From positions 1 to 6,840 of the forward strand of contig CAJXLR010000083.1 of the NCBI GenBank assembly GCA_913056425.1: a DNA stretch of 6,840 bases. Direction: 5' to 3'. The notes under the pieces were generated by a model. It saw nothing but the letters and a program-made list of their open reading frames with translations, searched no databases and was not told the DNA's origin. This DNA comes from an uncultured Bacteroidota bacterium (lineage in GTDB: Bacteria > Bacteroidota > Bacteroidia > NS11-12g > UBA9320). Both the position numbers and the translations under genes were made by a program. Numbering within the stretch: position 1 is the stretch's first letter; every line of letters begins with the position of its first letter. This document shows positions 1 to 6,500 of this stretch, piece after piece.

Positions 1-708
1 CTTCGCAAAAGAGGAATCGATGGTCTAGTTTGTATTGGGGGTAATGGTTCGTATACCGGAGCCATGAAGCTGTTCGAGGAACATTCAATTCCTACCATAG
101 GTGTTCCGGGCACTATAGATAACGATCTTTTTGGCACCGATTTCACCATCGGTTATGATACCGCTATTAACACGGCGGTCGATGCAATCGATAAAATTCG
201 CGACACCGCAGATTCGCATAATCGCGTATTTATGGTAGAGGTAATGGGTCGGGACTCTGGTTTCATCGGTATGGCAGTCGGTATTTCTGGAGGTGCAGAT
301 GCCATATTTATTCCTGAGGAGAAAGATGAGATGACGAAGTTAATTGAACACTTTAACGATTCTTCCAGAAGAACTAAGTCATTCTCAATCATAGTGGTGG
401 CAGAAGGTGATGAACAAGGTGGCGCATTGGCACTTCAACACCAATTGGAGGAAAGGTATCCGGACATTGATATACGAACCACTATTCTAGGACATATTCA
501 ACGAGGTGGCAGACCCACTGCTCGCGACAGAGTTCTTGCCAGTCAGTTAGGTTATGAGGCGGTGAGAGCATTGATCAAGGGAGAAGATTCTAAAGCTGTA
601 GGTATCGTAGCTGGTCAACTGACATACACAGATTTTAAGGACGCAATTGCTAAATCGAAAAAAGTGAATCCGGAATTAATTCGGATGGCAGAAATTCTAT
701 CGCACTAA
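1..708 (+). CDS. pfkA: ATP-type 6-phosphofructokinase, 5'-truncated by window edge
   Basis: Phosphorylates fructose 6-phosphate to fructose 1,6-bisphosphate in the cytoplasm, the committed step of glycolysis. The reading frame is open from base 1 and ends in TAA at 706-708, giving 235 visible residues. By comparison with E. coli PfkA (320 aa), about 88 N-terminal residues, including the first nucleotide-binding glycines, lie outside the window. Visible landmarks (window residue numbers): GGNGS at 13-17, PGTIDND at 36-42 with the catalytic Asp40 (E. coli Asp127), MGRD (E. coli Met169-Arg171 region), the Glu of VAEGDE (E. coli Glu222), and GHIQRGG at 164-170 with His165 and Arg168 (E. coli His249/Arg252). 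The Gly after Asn15 is the residue that favours ATP; PPi-dependent enzymes carry Asp there. Oddity: Asn15 replaces the metal-binding Asp103 of the GGDGS motif. The tail overlaps the convergent aminotransferase gene by 12 bp, so no separate terminator fits between them. Identification is secure. Confidence 0.96.
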   Translation, partial: LRKRGIDGLVCIGGNGSYTGAMKLFEEHSIPTIGVPGTIDNDLFGTDFTIGYDTAINTAVDAIDKIRDTADSHNRVFMVEVMGRDSGFIGMAVGISGGADAIFIPEEKDEMTKLIEHFNDSSRRTKSFSIIVVAEGDEQGGALALQHQLEERYPDIDIRTTILGHIQRGGRPTARDRVLASQLGYEAVRALIKGEDSKAVGIVAGQLTYTDFKDAIAKSKKVNPELIRMAEILSH

Positions 709-1440
709 CTCGACGCGCTGAAAACCCTTTGCCGCATTAACAACATAAACCGCGTCAGCTTTGTCTAGGTCATTTATAGAGAGTTCTTCTCTTTGTAGGC
801 CATGATGTTTTTCAAGAAAGCGGACATAAACACTTTCTACCGGGCCCTCTGACAAAGGTGGTGAGAATAATTTAGCACCACGTTGAACCACAATGGCGGA
901 ACTAAGCCCTTCACAAACCCGTCCTGAAGTGTTCATGATAATTAAGTCGTCTATCTCAGACTGATCTTTCAGGTAACAACCGGCTATAACATAAAAGGCG
1001 GCAGATGTCAGTTTGTAGTTCGATTGCCGAACCATCGGTTTAGACTCTTTCGGATATATGGATACCTTCCGCGCCCTCAAATTGCTCAATCCCTGAAAGT
1101 CTATTTTTTTTTCACTGTAATGAAATACAGAAGTCCCATTAGGTGCACTCTCCCTGAAACTGATATGTAAGCTTATCGCGTTCGAATTTGGTTGATATAA
1201 GCCATCCCCGGAACGATAAAAAGTAAGCCGAAGCACACCATCCTTATACTCCCTCAGGTATCGATCAATGCGCTGAGATAAGTCATTATTACCTGGCCAA
1301 TCCATACACATGTATTGAGCTGTTTCTTGAGCTCTTTCTAAGTGAAAATCCAGCAGAGGAATGGTACCATTGATTACACGGATGGTCTCAAAAAAACCAT
1401 CTCCGTAAAAGAAGGATCTATTTTCCGGATTAGGAAGCAT
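697..1440 (-). CDS. Fold-type IV PLP enzyme (aminotransferase class IV; PabC-like)
   Basis: A class IV aminotransferase-fold protein, the family of 4-amino-4-deoxychorismate lyase (PabC), branched-chain aminotransferase (IlvE) and D-amino-acid transaminase. From the ATG at 1438-1440 it is 247 aa; an in-frame TTG at 1453-1455 would add five residues but has no better signal. Visible landmarks: the N-terminal FFYGDGFFETIRV signature (from about residue 10), HLERA in the first domain, the likely PLP lysine in SNYK (Lys143), the GRVCEG phosphate-loop region (about 173-178), SPPLSEGPVES (about 193-204), and VVNAAKGFQRV near the C-terminus. Its length is close to PabC (about 270 aa) and shorter than IlvE (about 300 aa), so PabC-like is favoured, but the substrate cannot be read from the sequence. 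The residues after the lysine (LTS) and after EG (LSSA) differ from the more usual KxLN and SN patterns. Its start codon lies inside the last codons of the upstream nucleoside transporter (11-bp overlap), so the two are probably one mRNA with coupled translation. Confidence 0.85.
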   Translation of the reverse strand: MLPNPENRSFFYGDGFFETIRVINGTIPLLDFHLERAQETAQYMCMDWPGNNDLSQRIDRYLREYKDGVLRLTFYRSGDGLYQPNSNAISLHISFRESAPNGTSVFHYSEKKIDFQGLSNLRARKVSIYPKESKPMVRQSNYKLTSAAFYVIAGCYLKDQSEIDDLIIMNTSGRVCEGLSSAIVVQRGAKLFSPPLSEGPVESVYVRFLEKHHGLQREELSINDLDKADAVYVVNAAKGFQRVELVR

Positions 1441-2845
1441 AGAACAAACCTGCAACAGCAGCTGTCATCAGACAAGCTAATGTTCCTCCCAAAAGCGCTC
1501 TCATACCCAATCGCGCAAGAACAGGTCGTTGGTTTGGAGCAATGGTTCCAATACCACCAATTTGTATCCCAATGCTTGCAAAATTTGAGAATCCACAAAG
1601 CGCGTAAGTCATGATTACTACGGTGCGATGAGATAACGTGGAATTAGGACCGCTGATATCACTCAATGAAATGTACGCCACAAACTCGTTTATAACAGTT
1701 TTCTCTCCGAGCAATTGACCGGCAATCACGATATCATCTGCGCCAACGCCTATGATCCAAGCAACCGGTGCGAAAAGGTAACCCAATATCATTTGTAGAC
1801 TAAAGGTATCGTATTGACCGTTGCTTACTCGACTAACCCATTTATTTAGTCCGGTGTACTCTCCGATAACGTCAGCTAAACCGAAGTTAATCATAGCGAT
1901 GAAGGCCAAGAAAACTAAGATCATACCTCCAACGTTCACCGCTAGTTTAATTCCTTCTGTTGTCCCAATGGAAATTGATTCAAGCGGTCCATCGCCAATT
2001 TTCGACTCATCGATTTCCAGTTTTTGATCTACCTTCTCTGTTTCAGGAAGCAACATCTTTGCAAATACAATGGCCGCTGGAGCGGATAGAACAGAAGCTG
2101 TAAGTAAATGTTTGGCGAACTCTTGTTGAAGGGCAATATCAGAACCACCCAACATACCAATGAATGCAGCAAAAACACCTCCGGCAATAGTCGCCATTCC
2201 CCCTGTCATGAGGCAAAGTATTTCAGACTTGGTCATGTTCTTGATATAAGGCTTCACGACGAGTGGTGCTTCAGTCTGCCCAACAAATACGTTAGCCGCC
2301 GCTGCTAAACTCTCTGCTCCGGACAATCGCATGGTTTTGCTTAATATCCAGGCAAAGCCATAAACAATTTTCTGAAGTATACCCAGATAATAGAGTAAGG
2401 AAGTTAATGCTGAAAAGAAAACAATGGTAGGTAGCACCTTGAATGCGAAGATGTAGCCAATCTGCCAGAGCGGGGCGTTGTCTTTCTCTGATGCACTGAT
2501 CCAAGCATTCTCCGGCCAATTTCCAAAAATGAATCGAGCACCTTCATCAGTGAAGCTCAACAGTTTGGTAAAACCGTTTGCCAACCATTCAAACACTAGG
2601 TCGAACCCAGGCACTTTAAAGATGAGCAATGCCAGTATCAACTGCATGCCAACACCGGACAGAACCAGTCGCCAATTAATATTCTTTCGCCTTTTACTTG
2701 ACAAAAATGCGATTGCAATCAAGGCTGCCAGCCCAAACAAACCTCTTGCGATAGCTATTCCAATTCCCGGTTGATTCTCCACGTTGACAAAAGTGATAAA
2801 AAAAACATCAAAAGCATCCTCAAATTTTGTTTCATTTTGGGTCAT
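1430..2845 (-). CDS. Concentrative nucleoside transporter (CNT/NupC family)
   Basis: Inner-membrane symporter that takes up nucleosides using an Na+ or H+ gradient. It is 471 aa, starting at the ATG at 2843-2845 and ending in TAA at 1430-1432. Members such as Vibrio VcCNT are about 420 aa; this one has a soluble N-terminal extension of about 25 residues and a charged loop at about 267-290. Hydrophobic helices run throughout, including about 32-48, 60-77, 132-152, 245-262 and 303-325. Family motifs: NWRLVLSGVGMQ (57-68), VGQTEAPLVVKPYI (188-201) holding the Gln-Thr-Glu nucleobase-binding triad (190-192), NEFVAY (386-391) with the ribose-binding Glu387, and CGFSNFASIGIQIGG (417-431) with Asn421 and Ser424, matching VcCNT Asn368 and Ser371. 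All key binding residues are intact. Substrate preference and coupling ion cannot be assigned. Upstream there is only a weak purine run (AAAAAGAGAAA) before the ATG. It heads an overlapping pair with the PLP enzyme. Confidence 0.95.
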   Translation of the reverse strand: MTQNETKFEDAFDVFFITFVNVENQPGIGIAIARGLFGLAALIAIAFLSSKRRKNINWRLVLSGVGMQLILALLIFKVPGFDLVFEWLANGFTKLLSFTDEGARFIFGNWPENAWISASEKDNAPLWQIGYIFAFKVLPTIVFFSALTSLLYYLGILQKIVYGFAWILSKTMRLSGAESLAAAANVFVGQTEAPLVVKPYIKNMTKSEILCLMTGGMATIAGGVFAAFIGMLGGSDIALQQEFAKHLLTASVLSAPAAIVFAKMLLPETEKVDQKLEIDESKIGDGPLESISIGTTEGIKLAVNVGGMILVFLAFIAMINFGLADVIGEYTGLNKWVSRVSNGQYDTFSLQMILGYLFAPVAWIIGVGADDIVIAGQLLGEKTVINEFVAYISLSDISGPNSTLSHRTVVIMTYALCGFSNFASIGIQIGGIGTIAPNQRPVLARLGMRALLGGTLACLMTAAVAGLFYAS

Positions 2846-2940
2846 TTTCTCTTTTTAGGATTTCGATTCATTTTGAATAAGGACTAATAACCAACACTAC
2901 ATTCTGATTATCAACAACTTGACACATTATTCCTCGCCTT
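2846..2940. other. Upstream region of the nucleoside transporter
   Basis: AT-rich stretch between the transporter start and the first sigma-54-like promoter on the opposite strand. It must hold the 5' UTR and probably the promoter of the minus-strand pair, and possibly binding sites for an activator of the plus-strand promoter at 2941. No convincing TAnnTTTG box, terminator or open reading frame was found. The best minus-strand candidate (TAGTGTTG at 2892-2899) has a mismatch and badly spaced TTG partners. Confidence 0.4.
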
Positions 2941-2956
2941 TGGCACGTGTATTGAA
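2941..2956 (+). promoter_or_regulatory. Sigma-54-type promoter A (one -12 mismatch)
   Basis: TGGCACGTGTATTGAA matches the sigma-54 consensus TGGCACG-N4-TTGC in the whole -24 element and in spacing, preceded by T at 2940. The -12 element is TTGA rather than TTGC. A start site about 12 nt beyond 2955, near 2967, would give an RNA of about 160 nt ending at the terminator at 3097-3126. The same architecture recurs with a perfect promoter at 3298, which raises confidence in this weaker match. Confidence 0.5.
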
Positions 2957-3042
2957 CTTAGATTAACCACAAGACAAAAGACATTATTACTTAAAATACT
3001 ATTACTACTAATTACTTATGTTCAACTCATTGTCCTGACTAC

Positions 3043-3082
3043 TACTACTGATACTTAACACAAGGACTTTGAAATTATTAAC
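3043..3082 (+). repeat. Shared core, copy A
   Basis: TACTACTGATACTTAAC (3043-3059) followed 11 nt later by GAAATTATTAAC (3071-3082), then CTCTG at 3087-3091. The same blocks in the same order occur at 3388-3427. The first block matches at 15 of 17 positions and the second is identical apart from one extra A in copy B. Confidence 0.55.
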
Positions 3083-3096
3083 CGTGCTCTGCACAG

Positions 3097-3126
3097 AATA
3101 CCCGCCAGATTGGCGGGTATTTTTTT
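3097..3126 (+). terminator. Intrinsic terminator A
   Basis: Perfect 10-bp inverted repeat AATACCCGCC (3097-3106) / GGCGGGTATT (3112-3121) with a 5-nt loop AGATT, running into a T tract at 3120-3126. The T tract is on the plus strand only, so it terminates plus-strand transcription, that is, the transcript from promoter A. No plus-strand protein gene precedes it within this gap. Confidence 0.9.
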
Positions 3127-3172
3127 ATTCACTTTTCTACTCCAGAATTCTATATTCCATATTTGATACTTA

Positions 3173-3201
3173 TTCTCGTTTTTAGAGTATGTTCTCGTTT
3201 T
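3173..3201 (+). promoter_or_regulatory. Direct repeat pair, possible activator site
   Basis: TTCTCGTTTT occurs twice, at 3173-3182 and 3192-3201, 19 bp apart (nearly two helical turns) and about 100-125 bp upstream of the sigma-54 promoter at 3298. Sigma-54 promoters need a bacterial enhancer-binding protein bound at about this distance, so a paired site on one DNA face is a reasonable candidate. The regulator is not in this window. Confidence 0.3.
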
Positions 3202-3219
3202 GGTACATTTTAAGCATTT

Positions 3220-3234
3220 TGGCACACCCCCGAA
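3220..3234 (+). promoter_or_regulatory. Degenerate copy of the sigma-54 promoter
   Basis: TGGCACACCCCCGAA, followed by TTCA, resembles the promoter at 3298 (TGGCACACCGCTTGCAATTCA) but lacks the TTGC -12 element, as if 2 bp were lost. The -24 half is perfect. It is not expected to be an active sigma-54 promoter; it may be a decayed duplicate or a site where holoenzyme binds without opening. Confidence 0.3.
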
Positions 3235-3242
3235 TTCAACAC

Positions 3243-3275
3243 AAATGCAATGTAAAGCATTGACTAACTGCATTT
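3243..3275 (+). promoter_or_regulatory. Nested inverted repeats upstream of promoter B
   Basis: AAATGCA (3243-3249) and TGCATTT (3269-3275) form a perfect 7-bp inverted repeat around a 19-nt spacer. Inside it, CAATG (3248-3252) and CATTG (3258-3262) form a second perfect inverted repeat with a 5-nt spacer. Both lie 23-55 bp upstream of the -24 element at 3298. They are candidate sites for the activator or for another dimeric regulator; in AT-rich DNA some such repeats arise by chance. Confidence 0.3.
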
Positions 3276-3297
3276 TAACATGGCCTACTTCGTTTTC

Positions 3298-3313
3298 TGG
3301 CACACCGCTTGCA
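3298..3313 (+). promoter_or_regulatory. Sigma-54 promoter B (perfect -24/-12)
   Basis: TGGCACACCGCTTGCA carries TGGCAC (3298-3303), exactly 5 bp, then TTGC (3309-3312) and A, preceded by C: the canonical YTGGCAC-N5-TTGCW pattern of RpoN promoters. The start site should lie about 12 nt after 3312, near 3324. It points at putative RNA B and, beyond its terminator, at icmF. Transcription should depend on RpoN and an ATP-dependent enhancer-binding protein. Confidence 0.75.
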
Positions 3314-3387
3314 ATTCATTTGGTGTACGATGCCTGATGAACATCGAAAGAAATTTAAAACATTTGATAAATACTAACTACACTACT

Positions 3388-3420
3388 TACTACTGATTAT
3401 TAACTACGAAAATTATTAAC
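3388..3420 (+). repeat. Shared core, copy B
   Basis: TACTACTGATTATTAAC (3388-3404) followed 3 nt later by GAAAATTATTAAC (3408-3420), then CTCTG at 3423-3427. It is collinear with copy A at 3043-3091, with a shorter spacer between the two blocks. Copy A sits 88 bp after its promoter and copy B 76 bp. Confidence 0.55.
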
Positions 3421-3517
3421 GACTCTGTTTTACTACTTGTTTTTACTATTTGTAGTACTAACTAGCTTTCCCGAGACGGGATAAACTAAATTACTAAACA
3501 TGCTCTAACGGGCTTCG

Positions 3518-3548
3518 GGGCTGCTGAATCAAGCAGCCCTTTCTTTTT
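3518..3548 (+). terminator. Intrinsic terminator B
   Basis: Perfect 8-bp stem GGGCTGCT (3518-3525) / AGCAGCCC (3532-3539) with a 6-nt loop GAATCA, extended by a G-U pair, followed by TTTCTTTTT (3540-3548). It acts on the plus strand and ends 47 nt before the icmF start codon, separating the sigma-54 transcript from icmF. Confidence 0.85.
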
Positions 3549-3569
3549 ATCTAAAAACAGTAACAAACT

Positions 3570-3577
3570 TATCTTTG
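3570..3577 (+). promoter_or_regulatory. Bacteroidota-type -7 box for icmF
   Basis: TATCTTTG matches the Bacteroidota housekeeping -7 consensus TAnnTTTG exactly and lies 18 nt before the icmF ATG, giving a predicted 5' UTR of about 10-15 nt. No clear TTG -33 element lies at the expected distance (the area is T-rich terminator sequence). It would let icmF be transcribed independently of the terminated sigma-54 transcript. Confidence 0.5.
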
Positions 3578-3595
3578 CAGTCCAAATTTTCAAAT

Positions 3596-6500
3596 ATGAA
3601 TGACTCACAGCCGTATACTCCCAAGCATAAAGTCCGAATTGTAACTGCAGCTTCGTTGTTCGATGGTCATGACGCGGCAATAAATGTAATGCGCCGTATA
3701 ATACAGTCAACCGGTTGTGAGGTAATACACCTTGGCCATGATCGTAGCGCAGAAGAAGTAGTCAATACTGCAATTCAGGAAGATGCCAATGCCATAGCCA
3801 TGACAAGTTATCAAGGTGGGCACAATGAGTACTTCAAATACATGCACGACTTACTCAAGGAAAAAGGTGCAGGACACATCAAGATATTTGGTGGTGGTGG
3901 AGGCACCATCTTACCGGAAGAAATCGCTGAGCTTCAAGATTATGGTATTGAACGCATCTACCACCCGGATGATGGACGGGCTATGGGTCTCCAAGGTATG
4001 ATTAACGACTTGGTTGAGAAATCAGACTACCCAACAGGATATCAGCTAAATGGAGAAGTGGACTCATTCCGTAAACAGAATAAAATGTCTATCGCCCGAG
4101 TTATCTCGGCGGCGGAGAATTATCCGGAGGAGAACAAAGCTCTACTGGAATCCATCAAAACAGAAGCGGCTGAACTTGCCGTTCCAGTTCTGGGAATAAC
4201 CGGAACCGGTGGTGCCGGTAAAAGTAGCTTGGTGGACGAATTGGTTCGCAGATACCTGTTAGACTTTCCGGATAAGACGATTGCAATTATCTCGGTTGAC
4301 CCAAGTAAACGTAAGACAGGTGGCGCATTGCTTGGCGACCGCATACGTATGAACAGCATACGAAACGATCGCGTTTACATGCGCTCGTTGGCTACGCGCC
4401 AAGCGAACTTAGCTTTATCGGCCCACATTGATACAGCAAAAGACATCCTGAAAGTTGCGGGTTACGATTTAATTATTCTCGAAACTTCCGGTATTGGTCA
4501 GAGCGATACCGAAATCACTGATCACAGTGATGTTAGCCTGTATGTGATGACACCCGAATACGGTGCGGCAACACAGTTAGAGAAAATCGATATGCTGGAT
4601 TTTGCCGATTTAATTGCCATTAACAAGTTTGACAAACGTGGAGCGCTTGATGCTCTGCGTGATGTAAAAAAGCAATACCAGAGAAACCATAAACTATTTG
4701 AGCAAGATCCTGAGACCATGCCGGTTTATGGAACTATTGCAAGTCAGTTTAACGACCCCGGTGTAAATAGCTTATACGCACAATTATTAGCCACGCTAAA
4801 CGAGCGAACGAACTCGAATTTCCAGACGTCATTCGAAAAAGAAGAGGACGAGTCTGAAAAGATTTTCATCATCCCGCCAAAGCGCGTTCGATACCTCTCT
4901 GAAATTGCAGAGAATAACAGACAGTATGACGAATGGGCTATCAAACAAGCCGAAGTTGCCCAAAAACTTTACGGCATACGAAAAACTATAGAAACGATTC
5001 ACGAATCGAAGGCAGATGACACCGACCGATTGGTGAAAGACTTAGAATCCACCTACGAACGTGTGGCGCTTGACTTCGACCCGAAGTTGCAGAAAGTAAT
5101 TGACGAATGGGACTCACTTAAGGAAGCATACGCCAACGATATATACACGTATTTGGTGCGTGGAAGGGAAATAAAGGTTGAAACAAATACTAAATCTCTC
5201 TCTCACCAAAAAATATCAAAAGTCGCCTTACCTAAATATGAAGCATGGGGCGATGTCCTGAAATGGAACTTACAAGAAAACGTACCGGGAAAATTCCCAT
5301 ATACCGCTGGTATTTATCCGTTTAAACGTCAAGGTGAAGACCCAACTCGAATGTTTGCGGGAGAAGGTGGACCGGAAAGAACAAACAAGCGATTCCACTA
5401 TCTCAGTTTAGACATGCCGGCAAAACGACTTTCAACAGCGTTTGACTCGGTAACTCTTTACGGAAATGACCCGGACCACAGACCAGATATTTACGGCAAA
5501 ATTGGTAACTCCGGCGTTAGTATTTGTTGCCTTGATGACGCGAAGAAATTGTACAGTGGATTCAATTTAGCAGATCCGCGCACTTCAGTATCGATGACGA
5601 TCAATGGTCCTGCACCAATGCTGCTTGGATTCTTCATGAATGCAGCGATTGACCAACAATGTGAGATTTACATCAAAGAAAATGGCTTAGAAGCGGAGGT
5701 TGAGAAGAAGCTAGACGCCTACTTCAAAGAACGAGGAGTTAAGCGTCCAGCATACATGGGGGATTTACCCGAAGGAAATGATGGTCTAGGTCTTATGCTA
5801 CTTGGTGTCACCGGAGACAAGGTTTTACCTGCTGATGTCTACGCGAAAATCAAAGCAGAAACCGTTACTCAGGTACGGGGAACCGTTCAAGCCGATATCC
5901 TCAAGGAAGACCAAGCGCAAAACACGTGTATCTTCTCAACGGAATTCGCGCTCCGCTTGATGGGTGATGTTCAAGAATATTTTATTGGCAATGGAGTAAG
6001 AAACTTCTACTCTGTGTCTATATCGGGTTACCACATTGCAGAAGCAGGAGCTAATCCGATTACTCAGTTGGCGTTTACGTTGGCAAACGGGTTTACATAT
6101 GTTGAGTACTACCTCAGTAGAGGAATGGACATCAACAAGTTTGGTCCTAACTTATCGTTCTTCTTCTCCAATGGTATCGATCCGGAATACGCCGTTATTG
6201 GTCGTGTTGCCCGAAGAATCTGGGCGAAAGCTTTGAAGCTGAAATATGGTGCAGATGAACGTAGCCAAATGTTGAAATACCACATCCAAACGAGTGGGCG
6301 CAGCTTGCACGCGCAGGAAATTGATTTCAACGATATACGTACTACACTCCAAGCACTTTACGCGATTTACGACAATTGCAACAGCTTGCACACAAACGCC
6401 TACGACGAAGCGATTACGACTCCAACCGAAGAGAGTGTAAGACGTGCAGTGGCAATACAGCTAATTATCAACCGTGAATTGGGATTGGCTAAAAATGAGA

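Larger units (their letters stand above)
2967..3126 (+). ncRNA. Putative small RNA A (sigma-54-driven, terminated)
   Basis: Inferred transcript of about 160 nt between the sigma-54-like promoter at 2941 and a strong intrinsic terminator. The first two thirds are strikingly G-poor (about 7 G in the 104 nt from 2958 to 3061) and rich in TAC/ACT triplets, so probably single-stranded. GTCCT (3032-3036) can pair with AGGAC (3063-3067), presenting the ACTACTACTGATAC run in a loop. A small perfect hairpin GTGC-TCT-GCAC (3084-3094) precedes the terminator. The only ATG-started frame (3018-3038) encodes six residues. The core at 3043-3082 recurs in putative RNA B. No protein gene follows on this strand before the next promoter, so a leader function is unlikely and a stand-alone regulatory RNA is the best reading. 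Ends are estimates; expression is not shown. Confidence 0.45.
3324..3548 (+). ncRNA. Putative small RNA B or terminated leader of icmF
   Basis: Inferred transcript of about 225 nt from the sigma-54 promoter at 3298 to the terminator at 3518-3548. Like RNA A it is G-poor and TAC/ACT-rich (about 8 G in 3351-3460) and shares the core blocks at 3388-3420. It has small hairpins TACTA-TTTG-TAGTA (3444-3457) and TCCCG-AGA-CGGGA (3469-3481) before the terminator, a segment of about 80 nt that RNA A lacks. A 15-codon frame (3330-3377, MPDEHRKKFKTFDKY) starts only a few nucleotides after the expected start site. Two readings remain: an independent small RNA, supported by the tandem related copy A and by a separate -7 box before icmF, or an attenuator leader that lets sigma-54 transcription reach icmF under some condition. 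No known riboswitch or cobalamin-box pattern was recognised. Confidence 0.5.

Noticed and set aside
1342..1614. 90-codon plus-strand open frame over the PLP enzyme/transporter junction
   Set aside because: Shadow of two well-supported minus-strand genes; no recognisable domain.
2892..2917. Possible minus-strand promoter (TAGTGTTG with upstream TTG) for the transporter
   Set aside because: The -7 box has a mismatch and the TTG elements are only 12-15 bp away, too close for a Bacteroidota -33/-7 pair.
3018..3038. Six-codon ATG frame in RNA A as a leader peptide
   Set aside because: Too short to distinguish from chance, no run of a regulatory amino acid, and no plus-strand gene follows for it to attenuate.
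3055..3303. 82-codon minus-strand open frame across the intergenic region
   Set aside because: It runs through the intrinsic terminator, the repeats and the sigma-54 promoter, has no family resemblance, and reads as chance frame in AT-rich DNA.
3324..3548. Cobalamin riboswitch before the B12-dependent icmF
   Set aside because: No B12-box-like conserved sequence or multi-branched fold could be recognised; the body is G-poor and apparently unstructured.
3486..3710. 74-codon minus-strand open frame
   Set aside because: It crosses terminator B and the secure start of icmF on the other strand.
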